Positions 19,577-29,332 of a stretch of DNA of 36,751 bases are shown in pieces. The stretch is from contig JANWVU010000008.1 in NCBI GenBank assembly GCA_025056465.1, forward strand, positions 1 to 36,751. Direction: 5' to 3'. The number at the start of each line of letters is the position of its first letter. The stretch's first letter is position 1. This stretch comes from Verrucomicrobiia bacterium (GTDB lineage: Bacteria > Verrucomicrobiota > Verrucomicrobiia > Palsa-1439). The position numbers and the translations under genes were made by a program. Below the pieces are notes generated by a model, which saw only the letters and a program-made list of their open reading frames with translations, did no database searches and was not told where the DNA came from.

Positions 19577-20892
19577 TGCCCCAGCACTTTCGCGGCGCGC
19601 GCCAACCGCGTCAGCACCCGCTCGCGCCCCAGCGCTTCCAACATGGGGTATAGCGACGGACCAATCGCCCGTCCCGACACCGCCAGCCGGCAGGGGTGGA
19701 TGAACTCGGCCGGCTTCACTCCTCGCTGGGTCGCCAACCGTTTCAGCGCGTCCTCCAGTGCCACCGCCGACCATTCCGTCGTGGTGGCGAATTGTGAGGC
19801 CAGCGCCTCAAGTTTTGCGGCCAGTGCCGGACCGCGACCGACCTTCTCCACCGCCACGGGATCGAACTCGATCTCTTCTGTGACGGCCCACCCAACCCAC
19901 TCCGGTAGGTCCTTGAGTAACTTGATCTTCTCTTTCACCAACGCCAACACCGACAGCGGAACCGGCTTCGGCAGGAACGGCTGAGCTAACTCGGCGAATC
20001 GCTCCAGCGACATCGCCCGCAAATACTCGCCGTTCATCCACGTGAGCTTGGTCACATCAAACCGTGCGTTGGCGCGCAGAATTTGGGGCAGATCAAATCG
20101 CTCGATGACCTCCTCAATGGTCATGATTTGGCGATCGTCTTTGGGCGACCAGCCCAGCAGGCACAGGTAATTCCGCACGGCTTCCGGCACAAACCCATCG
20201 GCGATGTAGGTGGCCAGCGACGCCAACCGCGCCTTGGATGGATCCGGGTCGCTCTTGCTCATTTTGCTGCCGTCGGCGTTCAAAATCATCGGGATATGTG
20301 CATAAGCCGGTGGGGTCACTCCAAGCGCGCGAAACAACGCCAGGTGTTTTGGGGTGTTGGACAAATGATCCTCGCCGCGGATCACGTGCGTGATCCGCAT
20401 CTCGATGTCGTCCACCACGTTGACCAGGTGAAAGACCGGCTGACCATCGCGCCGCACAATCACAAAATCGGGGTCCGCCGCCTCCCGGTCCGTTGGTTGC
20501 CGCGTAACCGGTCCGGCAACTAGGTCGGGCACAGTGATTGGCTCGCGTGGCATCCGAAACCACAACGCCCCTTCCCGTTCATACGCATGGCCGCTGCGCT
20601 GGAGTTGCTCCACGTACCGCCGATAAATCGCCGCCCGCTGCGACTGAAAATACGGTCCATGTGGCCCGCCTTTTTCCGGACCTTCATCCCATTCCAACCC
20701 AAGCCAGCGCAACCCGTCGAGAATCGTCCGCAACGATTCCGGGGTGTTTCGCGCCACATCCGTGTCTTCGATCCGCAAAATGAACGTGCCGCCGGTATGG
20801 CGGGCATACAACCAATTGAACAACGCCGTCCGCACACTGCCGATGTGCAAAAAGCCGGTGGGACTCGGCGCAAATCGAACACGAACCGTCAT
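19573..20892 (-). CDS. gltX: Glutamate--tRNA ligase
   Basis: MTVRVRFAPSPTGFLHIGSVRTALFNWLYAR (HIGS), HVIRGEDHLSNTPKH, SKMSKSDPD. Confidence 0.96.
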   Translation of the reverse strand: MTVRVRFAPSPTGFLHIGSVRTALFNWLYARHTGGTFILRIEDTDVARNTPESLRTILDGLRWLGLEWDEGPEKGGPHGPYFQSQRAAIYRRYVEQLQRSGHAYEREGALWFRMPREPITVPDLVAGPVTRQPTDREAADPDFVIVRRDGQPVFHLVNVVDDIEMRITHVIRGEDHLSNTPKHLALFRALGVTPPAYAHIPMILNADGSKMSKSDPDPSKARLASLATYIADGFVPEAVRNYLCLLGWSPKDDRQIMTIEEVIERFDLPQILRANARFDVTKLTWMNGEYLRAMSLERFAELAQPFLPKPVPLSVLALVKEKIKLLKDLPEWVGWAVTEEIEFDPVAVEKVGRGPALAAKLEALASQFATTTEWSAVALEDALKRLATQRGVKPAEFIHPCRLAVSGRAIGPSLYPMLEALGRERVLTRLARAAKVLGQ

Positions 20893-21045
20893 GGCGCGCA
20901 CCGTAACAGAGCGCGCGCCCTACCGGCAAGCGCGCCTGGGGTCGCCGCATGAAACACCGCGCGCCTTACCTGCCGGCCGCGCTTCGACACAGCGGCTCCG
21001 CAGCTCGCTCGCTGGTTGTCACCTCGTCGGTCTTTCGGCAGACCG

Positions 21046-22092
21046 TCAGACCGCCAGAGCGCGAAAACGCCACCGCAACTCGCGCCATCGGTGATCGAAC
21101 CGCCATAAACCGGCCGAGCGCGCGTGCGCGATCGCTTCGTGAAATTCGTCGCTCGAAATACGCCGACCCAACTCCGCAAACTTTGGATCGGTGCGCGCCC
21201 GCCATGCCGGGTAATATTGATCCATCACATTCACGTAGGTGTCTCGCGACAGCTCCGTCGCCAACCATCGCATGATCTCTCGGGTGTCATCGAGCAGCCC
21301 CGGCATCACGAGATGCCGCACCAGCACACCGCGTAACGCCAACCCGTCCTCATCCACAACCAGCTCACCGACCTGCCGGTGCATCTCGCGAATCGTGTCA
21401 CGGGCCACCGCAGCGTAGTCTTTTGCCGCCAGATAACGCAGACACCGGTCGGGTTCCCATAGCTTGAAATCTGGCATGTAAATGTCCACCACCCCGTTCA
21501 TGAGCTGCAAGCTGTGGAGACTATCGTATGCGCTGGTGTTGTACACCAACGGCAAACGCAGCCCCCGCTCGATCGCCAACGGCAACGCTTCCAGAATCTG
21601 CGGCACGACGTGTTCCGGCGTTACGAAGTTGATGTTGTGGCACCCGATTTCCTGCAGCCGCAACATGATTCCCGCAAGCTGTTCAGGGGTCACTTCCGCG
21701 CCTTCACCGTCCTGGCTTGTCTCGTAGTTCTGGCAGAACACACAGCGAAGATTGCACCAGGCGAAGAATATCGTGCCCGACCCATTCCACCCGCGCAGGC
21801 AATCTTCCTCTCCATGATGAGGGAACGCGGCCGAGACACGTGCATACCGGCCACTGTGACAGCAGGCTTTTTTGTTCTGCAAACGGTCCACCCGGCAGTT
21901 GCGCGGACACACCGTGCACACACGCAACATCTCCAACGCTTCGTCCCGCTTCTCTACCAATCGCCCGCTCTCGAACGCCTCAAGGTACGCCGGTACGAAA
22001 TCTCTCCGCGCCCGTACAAACCGTCCATCCCCACTCAGTTCAACCGGTATGTTCACGTCGAAAATATGCTGCCGACACACCCCCCTGTCCAA
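21046..22092 (-). CDS. Radical SAM protein, PflX-like (COG1313 type)
   Basis: CPRNCRVDRLQNKKACCHSG then radical SAM CNLRCVFCQNYETSQ; NINFVTPEHVVPQI; VDIYMPDFK. Confidence 0.88.
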   Translation of the reverse strand: MDRGVCRQHIFDVNIPVELSGDGRFVRARRDFVPAYLEAFESGRLVEKRDEALEMLRVCTVCPRNCRVDRLQNKKACCHSGRYARVSAAFPHHGEEDCLRGWNGSGTIFFAWCNLRCVFCQNYETSQDGEGAEVTPEQLAGIMLRLQEIGCHNINFVTPEHVVPQILEALPLAIERGLRLPLVYNTSAYDSLHSLQLMNGVVDIYMPDFKLWEPDRCLRYLAAKDYAAVARDTIREMHRQVGELVVDEDGLALRGVLVRHLVMPGLLDDTREIMRWLATELSRDTYVNVMDQYYPAWRARTDPKFAELGRRISSDEFHEAIAHARSAGLWRFDHRWRELRWRFRALAV

Positions 22093-22104
22093 GAGGCGAT
22101 GGAC

Positions 22105-22533
22105 TCATTTTCGATGCCGCGCGAAAAGGTCCCGAATCGGTTCGGGAACCTCATCCCACGACTTGTAGGTGCGCCGCACGCCATCAGGACCCTCGACAAC
22201 AATTTCGGTGGTCGTCGGCGGCTGCGAACCGCGGAGCGCTTCCTCAAACTTCGCGCGCAACTCCGGCGGCAGCTCGGCCAGCGACCGATAATGTTGCGTG
22301 GTGCCGGCATTGTCGTCCACCACGGTGATGGACTCTTGCCGCTTGTAAACCACCGGCACATCCAACGCAAAATCGGCCCGCACCATGGGCTGCTTTTCCG
22401 CGCTCACCAGACGCTTGAGTTTGTCGCGCACTCGCTGGAACCAACCCGGTGGCTGAACCAATGCACCACACTTCGGACACCGCCCCGCGCCCACGGGCAA
22501 CCCATAGCCACACCGCCCACACCGCGCACTCAT
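22105..22533 (-). CDS. Small zinc-ribbon protein of unknown function
   Basis: MSARCGRCGYGLPVGAGRCPKCGALVQPPGW; two CxxC pairs followed by a charged domain. Confidence 0.65.
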   Translation of the reverse strand: MSARCGRCGYGLPVGAGRCPKCGALVQPPGWFQRVRDKLKRLVSAEKQPMVRADFALDVPVVYKRQESITVVDDNAGTTQHYRSLAELPPELRAKFEEALRGSQPPTTTEIVVEGPDGVRRTYKSWDEVPEPIRDLFARHRK

Positions 22534-22758
22534 GCCAGCCCATTCCCATACCAAAGCAGCAAACCAACCACGAGCCAATTCCTCCCCCCTTCAAGTCGAA
22601 CCCAACCGCGCAAGGCAGCCAATTCACTGAGCCTTGGTATTAGCTCTGCGCGCCGCGCCCACGGCGGCGCTATCACTTTGCCAAACGTTAAATTTCCTCG
22701 CACTGGCACTGGTCCTCGTGCACACCCTATCAAACGCTAAAGGCCTTTTGCTCGCGGG

Positions 22759-24252
22759 TCAGAGATAGTTTTTCATCCACAATTCCAGCCGCTGCGCCAA
22801 CGCGGCGGGGTCGTGGCCGTTGGCCAGCGTGCCGTCGGCGGCGGTTCGGTAATTCGGGCGATCCCAATCGTCGTTGGTCAACGTCGGCCACATCGTTTTC
22901 ACGCGGGTGGTTCTCACCAACCAATCCAACAACCGTCGCCGGCACTCTGCGACGACGGCCGGTTCTTCGCCGAACAAGTTGCGCGTCTCGTCGGGATCGC
23001 TCGCCAAATCGTACAACTCACCAGTTTCCGTCCCGAAGATCTCCGGGTGATAATGCACATAACGCCACCGGTCCCAGCGGATGGATTTGCTCCATGGATT
23101 TTCCGTCACGGCAACTTCGCGCACCGGCACGTCGTCACGCAACAACCCGCTCAAGTCGCGTCCGTCCACCGTCTCCATGGCCGGTAGCCCGCACAATACC
23201 GGCAACGTCGCCGCCAAATCCACATTCTCCACCAGCCGGTGGCTCACGCGCGGCGGGATACCGGGCACGCGCCAAATCATCGGAATCCGGCACACCGCCT
23301 CCGAACAAATACCGGGCGCTTTCTCCGGTAGGCCGTGAATCCCGTGATACCCGCCGTGGTCGCTGTGATAGACGACGATCGTGTTGGCCGCCTTGCCGGT
23401 GCGCTCCAGATAATCCAGCAGCAAACCGACCGCGTAATCCACCTGCGTCACGCACGCCAGATAACCACGCCACACGCGCCGCACCCAATGCGCAAAATCT
23501 TTCGGTTCAATCAAACCCTCGTTTTGATGATACCACTCATACATCGCGCGGAAATGCGGCGGTCGATGCACCGGCTCCAGATTCAACGTCGCCGGCAGCT
23601 CAAGATCTGCCGGGTACATCTCCCAAAAACGCCGGTCCGGCGTGAACGCCTGATGCGGTCGCGGTAACGACACCTGCATCGCAAACGGCCGATCCCCGCA
23701 CTCGTCCATGAACCGGATCGCTTCGCGCACGCACCAGCCCTCGACGCAATGCTCAAACGGCAACCACGACGGTCGCGCATCGTGATGGTGGCTACCGGGA
23801 AACTCCGGCAACCAGATGCTGTCCTCTTTCTCGCGCAGCCCGCGCTCTTCCAGATACGCGTAAAACGCTGATTTCTCCGAACTCGGCCCGTACTCATAAC
23901 ATTCTCGGTACAGATCGCAGTGCTCGAGCAGCCAATCGCGCGGCACGTTCGGCAAATGCAACTTCCCGATCCCTGCAGTCCGGTAGCCATGCGCGCGGAA
24001 GTGCTGCAAAAAACTCGGCAGCCGGTCGGGTCGCGGCCCGCTCAAACCGTAGTACCCATGATTGTGGCAATACTGTCCGCTCAGCACGCTCACCCGGCTC
24101 GGCGTGCAAATTGGATTCTGCGTGTACGCCGCCGTGAACCGCACCCCCTCGCGCGCGAGCCGGTCCAGATTCGGAGTAATCGCCTGCCGGTGTCCCGCCA
24201 CACCGATACACCCCGCATGGTGCTGATCCGAAATGATTTCGAGGACGTTCAT
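22759..24252 (-). CDS. Sulfatase (arylsulfatase family)
   Basis: MNVLEIISDQHHAGC..., formylglycine motif CTPSRVSVLSG, HSDHGGYHG; start at 24252 forms ATGA overlap with GH1 stop. Confidence 0.93.
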   Translation of the reverse strand: MNVLEIISDQHHAGCIGVAGHRQAITPNLDRLAREGVRFTAAYTQNPICTPSRVSVLSGQYCHNHGYYGLSGPRPDRLPSFLQHFRAHGYRTAGIGKLHLPNVPRDWLLEHCDLYRECYEYGPSSEKSAFYAYLEERGLREKEDSIWLPEFPGSHHHDARPSWLPFEHCVEGWCVREAIRFMDECGDRPFAMQVSLPRPHQAFTPDRRFWEMYPADLELPATLNLEPVHRPPHFRAMYEWYHQNEGLIEPKDFAHWVRRVWRGYLACVTQVDYAVGLLLDYLERTGKAANTIVVYHSDHGGYHGIHGLPEKAPGICSEAVCRIPMIWRVPGIPPRVSHRLVENVDLAATLPVLCGLPAMETVDGRDLSGLLRDDVPVREVAVTENPWSKSIRWDRWRYVHYHPEIFGTETGELYDLASDPDETRNLFGEEPAVVAECRRRLLDWLVRTTRVKTMWPTLTNDDWDRPNYRTAADGTLANGHDPAALAQRLELWMKNYL

Positions 24253-25559
24253 GCCCGGAGAAACTCCCGATACCATTTTGCGCTGGTTTTAGGAACGCGG
24301 GCTTGCGTGGTGAAATCGGTGTAGTAGAGCCCAAGCCGCGGGGTGAACCCGGCAGTCCACTCCCAGTTGTCCATCAGCGTCCAAACGATGTAGCCGCGCA
24401 CGTCGTAACCGGCGCGCAACGCGTCGGCGACGGCGGCAATGTGGGCTTGGAGAAATTCAACGCGCGCGGGGTCGTCGAGGCCGGTCGGCGGCGCATATAA
24501 GCCGTTCTCGGTGATGATGACCGGGAACTTGCCGTACCGGCGTTTCAGCGTGGCGATGATCTCCGGTATGCCTTGCGGATAAGATTCGGTCCGACAGACG
24601 GACACGCCGCCTTTGGCTGCGAGGACAAAATTCTCGCCGCCGGCGCTGGCGAAGTTGCGGGCATAATAGTTCAGGCCGAAAAAATCCGTCGGCGTGGCGA
24701 TGACGGCGAGGTCACCGGGTTCGACACGCGGAACGAGCGGGCCGAGTTGTTCCCACATCGTTTCGGGATACCGGCCGAGGTACAACGGGTCGAGCAACCA
24801 CCAGTTGTTTTGCATCTCGGCGGCTTGCGCCGCCGCCACGTCGCGCGGGTCGTCGGTGGCCGGTGCCCAGACATCCACGCTCATCGCCAGCCCGATCTTA
24901 CCGGGCCGACGCACGTCGCGGAAACGACGCACCGCTTCACCGTGCGCGGTGAGTTGATGGTGAATCGCCTGATACGCCGCCGCCCAATCGCCTTTGCGGC
25001 CGGGCGCGGTCGTGCCGGTGCCGTACCCTTGATAGTTGAAACAGTTCGGCTCGTTGATCGTCAGCCAGTAGGGGACGCGGTCGCCGTAAGCGTCGAACAC
25101 GATGCTCGCATAATCGGCAAACCGGTAAATCATGTCGCGATTAAGCCAGCCGCCGTTCTCTTCGAGCGGCTGCGGATGCTCGGCGTGGCTGACGGTGACC
25201 AACGGCGTGATGCCGCGCGCCAGCAATTCATCAATTAGGCGCGCGTAGAAATCCAAGCCGCGCTGGTTTGGTTTGCCGCGTCCGGTCGGCTGCACGCGCG
25301 ACCACATCAGTCCGAACCGGTAGGCGTTCACGCCGAGTTCCGCGAGCAACCGGAAATCCTCCTGCCACAGCCGGTAAGAATCCGTCGCCACCGCGGGCGT
25401 CGAGCCATCCACCACACGACCGGGCACGCTGGCGTAAGCGTCCCACTGGCTTTTGCCCCGATCGGTCATCCCCTCGATTTGCACCGCTGCCGTGGCGACG
25501 CCCCAGAGAAAGCCTGCCGGAAAATCCGCGCGACGCGGGAGGGGTTGGTTGGTTGTCAT
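24249..25559 (-). CDS. Beta-glucosidase-like glycoside hydrolase family 1
   Basis: FPAGFLWGVATAAVQIEG, acid/base LTINEPN, nucleophile ITENGLY, YIVWTLMDNWEWTAGF. Confidence 0.92.
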   Translation of the reverse strand: MTTNQPLPRRADFPAGFLWGVATAAVQIEGMTDRGKSQWDAYASVPGRVVDGSTPAVATDSYRLWQEDFRLLAELGVNAYRFGLMWSRVQPTGRGKPNQRGLDFYARLIDELLARGITPLVTVSHAEHPQPLEENGGWLNRDMIYRFADYASIVFDAYGDRVPYWLTINEPNCFNYQGYGTGTTAPGRKGDWAAAYQAIHHQLTAHGEAVRRFRDVRRPGKIGLAMSVDVWAPATDDPRDVAAAQAAEMQNNWWLLDPLYLGRYPETMWEQLGPLVPRVEPGDLAVIATPTDFFGLNYYARNFASAGGENFVLAAKGGVSVCRTESYPQGIPEIIATLKRRYGKFPVIITENGLYAPPTGLDDPARVEFLQAHIAAVADALRAGYDVRGYIVWTLMDNWEWTAGFTPRLGLYYTDFTTQARVPKTSAKWYREFLRA

Positions 25560-25618
25560 GAAAAGTACAAGTCCTTCGGGTTGTTTTGTAGGGGGCGGAT
25601 TGCTAGGTTCCGCGCGAA

Positions 25619-26839
25619 ATGCCGACACCACTTCCGCGCATCGCGCGCTTTGAAAGCATGGCCTATGGGCTGTTCATCCACTACGGCTTGTATTCGTTGC
25701 TCGAACGCGACGCTTGGTTGCAGTTCATGGAGCGGACGCCGGTCGCTGAATACGAGAAACTCGCGGCGCGGTTCACGGCGGAACAATTCGACGCGCGCGA
25801 CATCGTGCGCCTGACGAAGGCAGCCGGGATGCGTTACATCACGTTCACCGCCCGGCATCACGAGGGATTTTCGTTGTACGACACGCGCGGGTTGTCGCGG
25901 TTCGACACGATGCAGACGGCGGCGAAACGCGATCTCGTGGCGGAACTCGTCGCGGCCTGCCGGGCGGAGGGCATCGCGCCGTTCCTGTATCACACCACGC
26001 TCGACTGGCGGTGGGACTCGGCGAATTGCGACGCGGCGCAATTTCGTGACTACCTCGATTACCTCCACGCCTCCGTCGAATTGCTCTGCACCCGGTACGG
26101 CCCGATTGGCGGCTTGTGGTTTGACGGCAACTGGTCGCGTCCCCAAGCCGACTGGCAGGAAGACCGGCTCTACGCGATGATTCGCCGGCATCAACCCGAC
26201 GCGATCATCATCAACAACACCGGCATGTTCGCGCCGGGCGTCATCGGCCATCCCGAACTTGATGCGGTAACGTTTGAAAATTGCCCCGCCGCGCCGATCC
26301 GCCCCACCGGCAAGCATGTCGCCGCCGAAACGTGTCAGCCCCTGAATAATCACTGGGGCTTCGCCCGGCACGACTTCAATTACATCGGCCCGGCGCAAAT
26401 CATCCAGCAACTGGCCCACAGCCGCAAAGTCGGCGCGAATTACCTGCTCAATATCGGCCTGACCGGCGCGGGCGCGATCCCGGCCTACGAACGCGCCGCG
26501 CTCGAACGCGTCGGCGAATGGGTCGCGTTGGTCGCCCCGGCGCTCTACGACGGCCGCCCGACCGGCTACGAATGCGAAGGCCGGGATTTCATCCTCAACG
26601 CCAACGGCACGCTTTACTATTTCGCGCACGACCTCGCGATTGCCGGCGCGGAGAACACGACCATCGCCGTCGGTCGTACCGGCCCGCGCGTGATCAAAGG
26701 CTTGCCTAGGGAACTGCGCGCCGCGCGCTGGCTCGACAACGGCGAGTCGCTCACCGTGACCGGCGGCAACACCGTCCACCTGACCGGCCATCCCTACGGC
26801 ACGAACTACGTCGTGCGCGTGGCGGAACTCGTTATGTAA
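25619..26839 (+). CDS. Alpha-L-fucosidase-like glycoside hydrolase family 29
   Basis: GLFIHYGLYSLL, AGMRYITFTARHHEGFSLYDT, IGGLWFDGNW (nucleophile region), NYLLNIGLTGAGAIP. Confidence 0.9.
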   Translation: MPTPLPRIARFESMAYGLFIHYGLYSLLERDAWLQFMERTPVAEYEKLAARFTAEQFDARDIVRLTKAAGMRYITFTARHHEGFSLYDTRGLSRFDTMQTAAKRDLVAELVAACRAEGIAPFLYHTTLDWRWDSANCDAAQFRDYLDYLHASVELLCTRYGPIGGLWFDGNWSRPQADWQEDRLYAMIRRHQPDAIIINNTGMFAPGVIGHPELDAVTFENCPAAPIRPTGKHVAAETCQPLNNHWGFARHDFNYIGPAQIIQQLAHSRKVGANYLLNIGLTGAGAIPAYERAALERVGEWVALVAPALYDGRPTGYECEGRDFILNANGTLYYFAHDLAIAGAENTTIAVGRTGPRVIKGLPRELRAARWLDNGESLTVTGGNTVHLTGHPYGTNYVVRVAELVM

Positions 26840-28634
26840 GCAAGAGATCATCGCGCACTGTCCCTTCTTGATCGCGGAGCGGCAACTCACCGGCGTTGTG
26901 CAACAACGTCGGCATGATGTCGTGCATCATCACATCGCGCACTCGGCCCGCCGCCCGAATCCCGTAACCAGCGGCGTAGAAGATACCGGCTTCGCTCCCG
27001 CGCCCGAAATGCGTCGTCGGCCGGCAACTGCCGTGGTCGCCGAGATACGGCCCGTGAATCGGCGTCAACACCGCGTCGCCCGTCGCATCGGTCGATCGGA
27101 ACAACGTGTAACCGGGCGTGGTGAAGTACCGGATATCAGCTTCGAACGGTCCGCCCAAACCGTAGCGCGCGCCGTCGGCGTGTGGGTCGAACACCTCGGT
27201 CATCACGTGCGCGCCGGTCTCCGGATCTTTCCAATCGCGGAGTTTGCCGATGATCTCCGCCTTAAGTCGGTCGGCTTCTGCACCGGGCGAAACGATGCCG
27301 GTCGGTTCGCGTCCGCGCAGGTTCAGCTTCAATAACAGAAAGGCCGCCACGTATGCGCGCGTCCGACTCCAATCCACTCGCCCATCGGGTGTGAACTGAA
27401 TGTAACCGTTCCGCGCAAGCCACCGGTTCACCCAGACGGCTTTGCGGCTTGCCATCAATCCATGATCGCTCATCACCACCAACGTTGTGTCCGCGCGCAA
27501 ACCATCGAGCACGATGCCCACCATTTCATCGGCCACGCCAAGCAGTCGGTCGTGCATCCGCTCATAACGGTCGCGCTGCGCCGGATCAAAGCCGAGCGCG
27601 ACCGGATCAATTTTCTGCATGAAGAAATGGTAGAACTTGTCGAACGCATGCCACTTCGTCAGCACCGCCTTGTAACCGTGCTCGTTGACAAGTTTCACCG
27701 CCGCGCGCGCCTGCCACACCGCTTGCAGCCGGAACTCCTCGATCCAACCATCTTCGTCCACCCACTCCATCAACAACCGTGAGATCGGCAGATTGTCCGT
27801 GTACGGACCCAGCTCCGCATACAACCGCGCCGCCAGCGCATCATCGCTCGCAAAATGGTCACACGGATACACCGGCGTCACGTAGATCAATCCCGGCCGC
27901 GTCACGCGTAGCCGAAATTCCCCAATTGCTTTCCCGCCGCGTACCGGCGCGAGTTGCCATTTCTGAAACGCCGCGTCGTCCCGCTCAAACTCCAACCGAA
28001 TCCACGGCGTCCACTCACGCAACCCAACGGTATAAGACTTACCGGCCACGGTGAAGGTGTTGCCGCTGACCTTTACCGGATGCGCGCCGCGATAGCCGGG
28101 CGTGGTCGCTTGAATCACGAACTCGTCCCCGGTCAACCGCTCATGCTCATGCCATCCGTACGGCCCGACCGGATTCAAGTCGCCGGTCACCAACGCCCGC
28201 GACGGCGCGATCGTGTACGGCTTCGAGTATTCCTCTGGGTAACCGTTGTCGCCGATGGCCAAATGCCCCGGCACCGTTTGCGGTAACCCGCCCACAAATG
28301 ACAACGTCGCCGTCTTATGCCCCCGTGCCGCCAACGCATCCCACACAAACTCCGCGCGGTTGTTCACCTCCTTGCTGAACACATCAAACGCCCGGTCGAG
28401 CGGCGTGCCCGGCTCATGCATCATGAAATCCGAAATGCCGAACGTGCGCGGCAGACTACCGGTGGCCAGCGCGGTCCAGTTCACTGGCGTCACCGCCGAC
28501 GGCACCGGCACGCTCTCCGCCCAAACACCGCGCTCCGCCAACCGCTGAAAATTCGGCAGCACCCCGCTGCGCCGCTTCTCCTCAATGAGACCGGGACAAG
28601 CGCCATCCAATCCAAGAATGATAAACTTGCTCAT
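26832..28634 (-). CDS. Alkaline phosphatase superfamily protein (type I phosphodiesterase/nucleotide pyrophosphatase-like)
   Basis: MSKFIILGLDGACPGLIEEKRRSGVLPNFQRLAERG...VTPVNWTALATGSLP, TLVVMSDHGL. Confidence 0.85.
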   Translation of the reverse strand: MSKFIILGLDGACPGLIEEKRRSGVLPNFQRLAERGVWAESVPVPSAVTPVNWTALATGSLPRTFGISDFMMHEPGTPLDRAFDVFSKEVNNRAEFVWDALAARGHKTATLSFVGGLPQTVPGHLAIGDNGYPEEYSKPYTIAPSRALVTGDLNPVGPYGWHEHERLTGDEFVIQATTPGYRGAHPVKVSGNTFTVAGKSYTVGLREWTPWIRLEFERDDAAFQKWQLAPVRGGKAIGEFRLRVTRPGLIYVTPVYPCDHFASDDALAARLYAELGPYTDNLPISRLLMEWVDEDGWIEEFRLQAVWQARAAVKLVNEHGYKAVLTKWHAFDKFYHFFMQKIDPVALGFDPAQRDRYERMHDRLLGVADEMVGIVLDGLRADTTLVVMSDHGLMASRKAVWVNRWLARNGYIQFTPDGRVDWSRTRAYVAAFLLLKLNLRGREPTGIVSPGAEADRLKAEIIGKLRDWKDPETGAHVMTEVFDPHADGARYGLGGPFEADIRYFTTPGYTLFRSTDATGDAVLTPIHGPYLGDHGSCRPTTHFGRGSEAGIFYAAGYGIRAAGRVRDVMMHDIMPTLLHNAGELPLRDQEGTVRDDLLLT

Positions 28635-28790
28635 CGCATGAGTTCCTGCTGCACCGCTAGTGCGCCACGGAGACAATCTGCCGGCAAATTAGTTCGACGC
28701 ATGATGTTCCTTATGAGCGGTTGGATTTGAATTTTGGCGACTGATTGCGGCGTTGACACTCGTAAGTCGAAGCAGAGAAACTGCGCTGCG

Positions 28791-29027
28791 GTGAGCACTC
28801 GGTTGCAAAATGAAAGGAAGTTTGATCGCTGGCGCGAACCGCCCAATGGCGGGCGGCGGTATGAACGTTACGTGACCGGCCGCAATGGCTGGCGCGCGCG
28901 TTACTTCAAGGAAGTGGACAACCACGAAGTAACGGTCCGGTTCTGGCAGGAGATTTACGACGACCGCGGCACGTTGGTCGAGATTCACGAGAAATACCCA
29001 GTGGATACCGGACATCGGAAGGTGTAG
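28791..29027 (+). CDS. Small conserved-type hypothetical protein (first gene of a two-gene module)
   Basis: VSTRLQNERKFDRWREPPNGGRRYERYVTGRNGWRARYFKEVDNHEVTVRFWQEIYDDRGTLVEIHEKYPVDTGHRKV; GTG start proposed, ORF open from 28734. Confidence 0.6.
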   Translation: MSTRLQNERKFDRWREPPNGGRRYERYVTGRNGWRARYFKEVDNHEVTVRFWQEIYDDRGTLVEIHEKYPVDTGHRKV

Positions 29028-29036
29028 GATGCATTT

Positions 29037-29297
29037 ATGACGATCACCAAGACCACGGTAGCTGAGCAAATTTCCCGTTATCTGCGCCATGAACTCACGC
29101 TGGCGCAACTCGTGGATTGGGCCGAGAACGCGATGGCGGACGGCGAGTTCGACGAGCGCGAGGCCGCCACGATCTCCGCTGTGGTGGCGCGGCTGGGTGT
29201 CGCGGATGTCCGCGCTTTTGGGCTGACTTGGGAAGACTGCGAATCGTTGCTGCATCAGCTTGGATTCGTCGCGCGCGTCGAAGTCGTGTCCGCGTAA
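29037..29297 (+). CDS. Small hypothetical protein (second gene of a two-gene module)
   Basis: MTITKTTVAEQISRYLRHELTLAQLVDWAENAMADGEFDEREAATISAVVARLGVADVRAFGLTWEDCESLLHQLGFVARVEVVSA; begins 9 nt after the previous stop. Confidence 0.65.
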   Translation: MTITKTTVAEQISRYLRHELTLAQLVDWAENAMADGEFDEREAATISAVVARLGVADVRAFGLTWEDCESLLHQLGFVARVEVVSA

Positions 29298-29332
29298 TGG
29301 CCGCTGCCGGCTGATGATTCCAGCGTCTGAGT

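Noticed and set aside
21514-22740. 408-aa plus-strand ORF
   Set aside because: Mirror ORF opposite the radical SAM and zinc-ribbon genes; no recognisable domain.
25556-26890. 444-aa minus-strand ORF
   Set aside because: Antisense to the GH29 fucosidase, which has clear family motifs.
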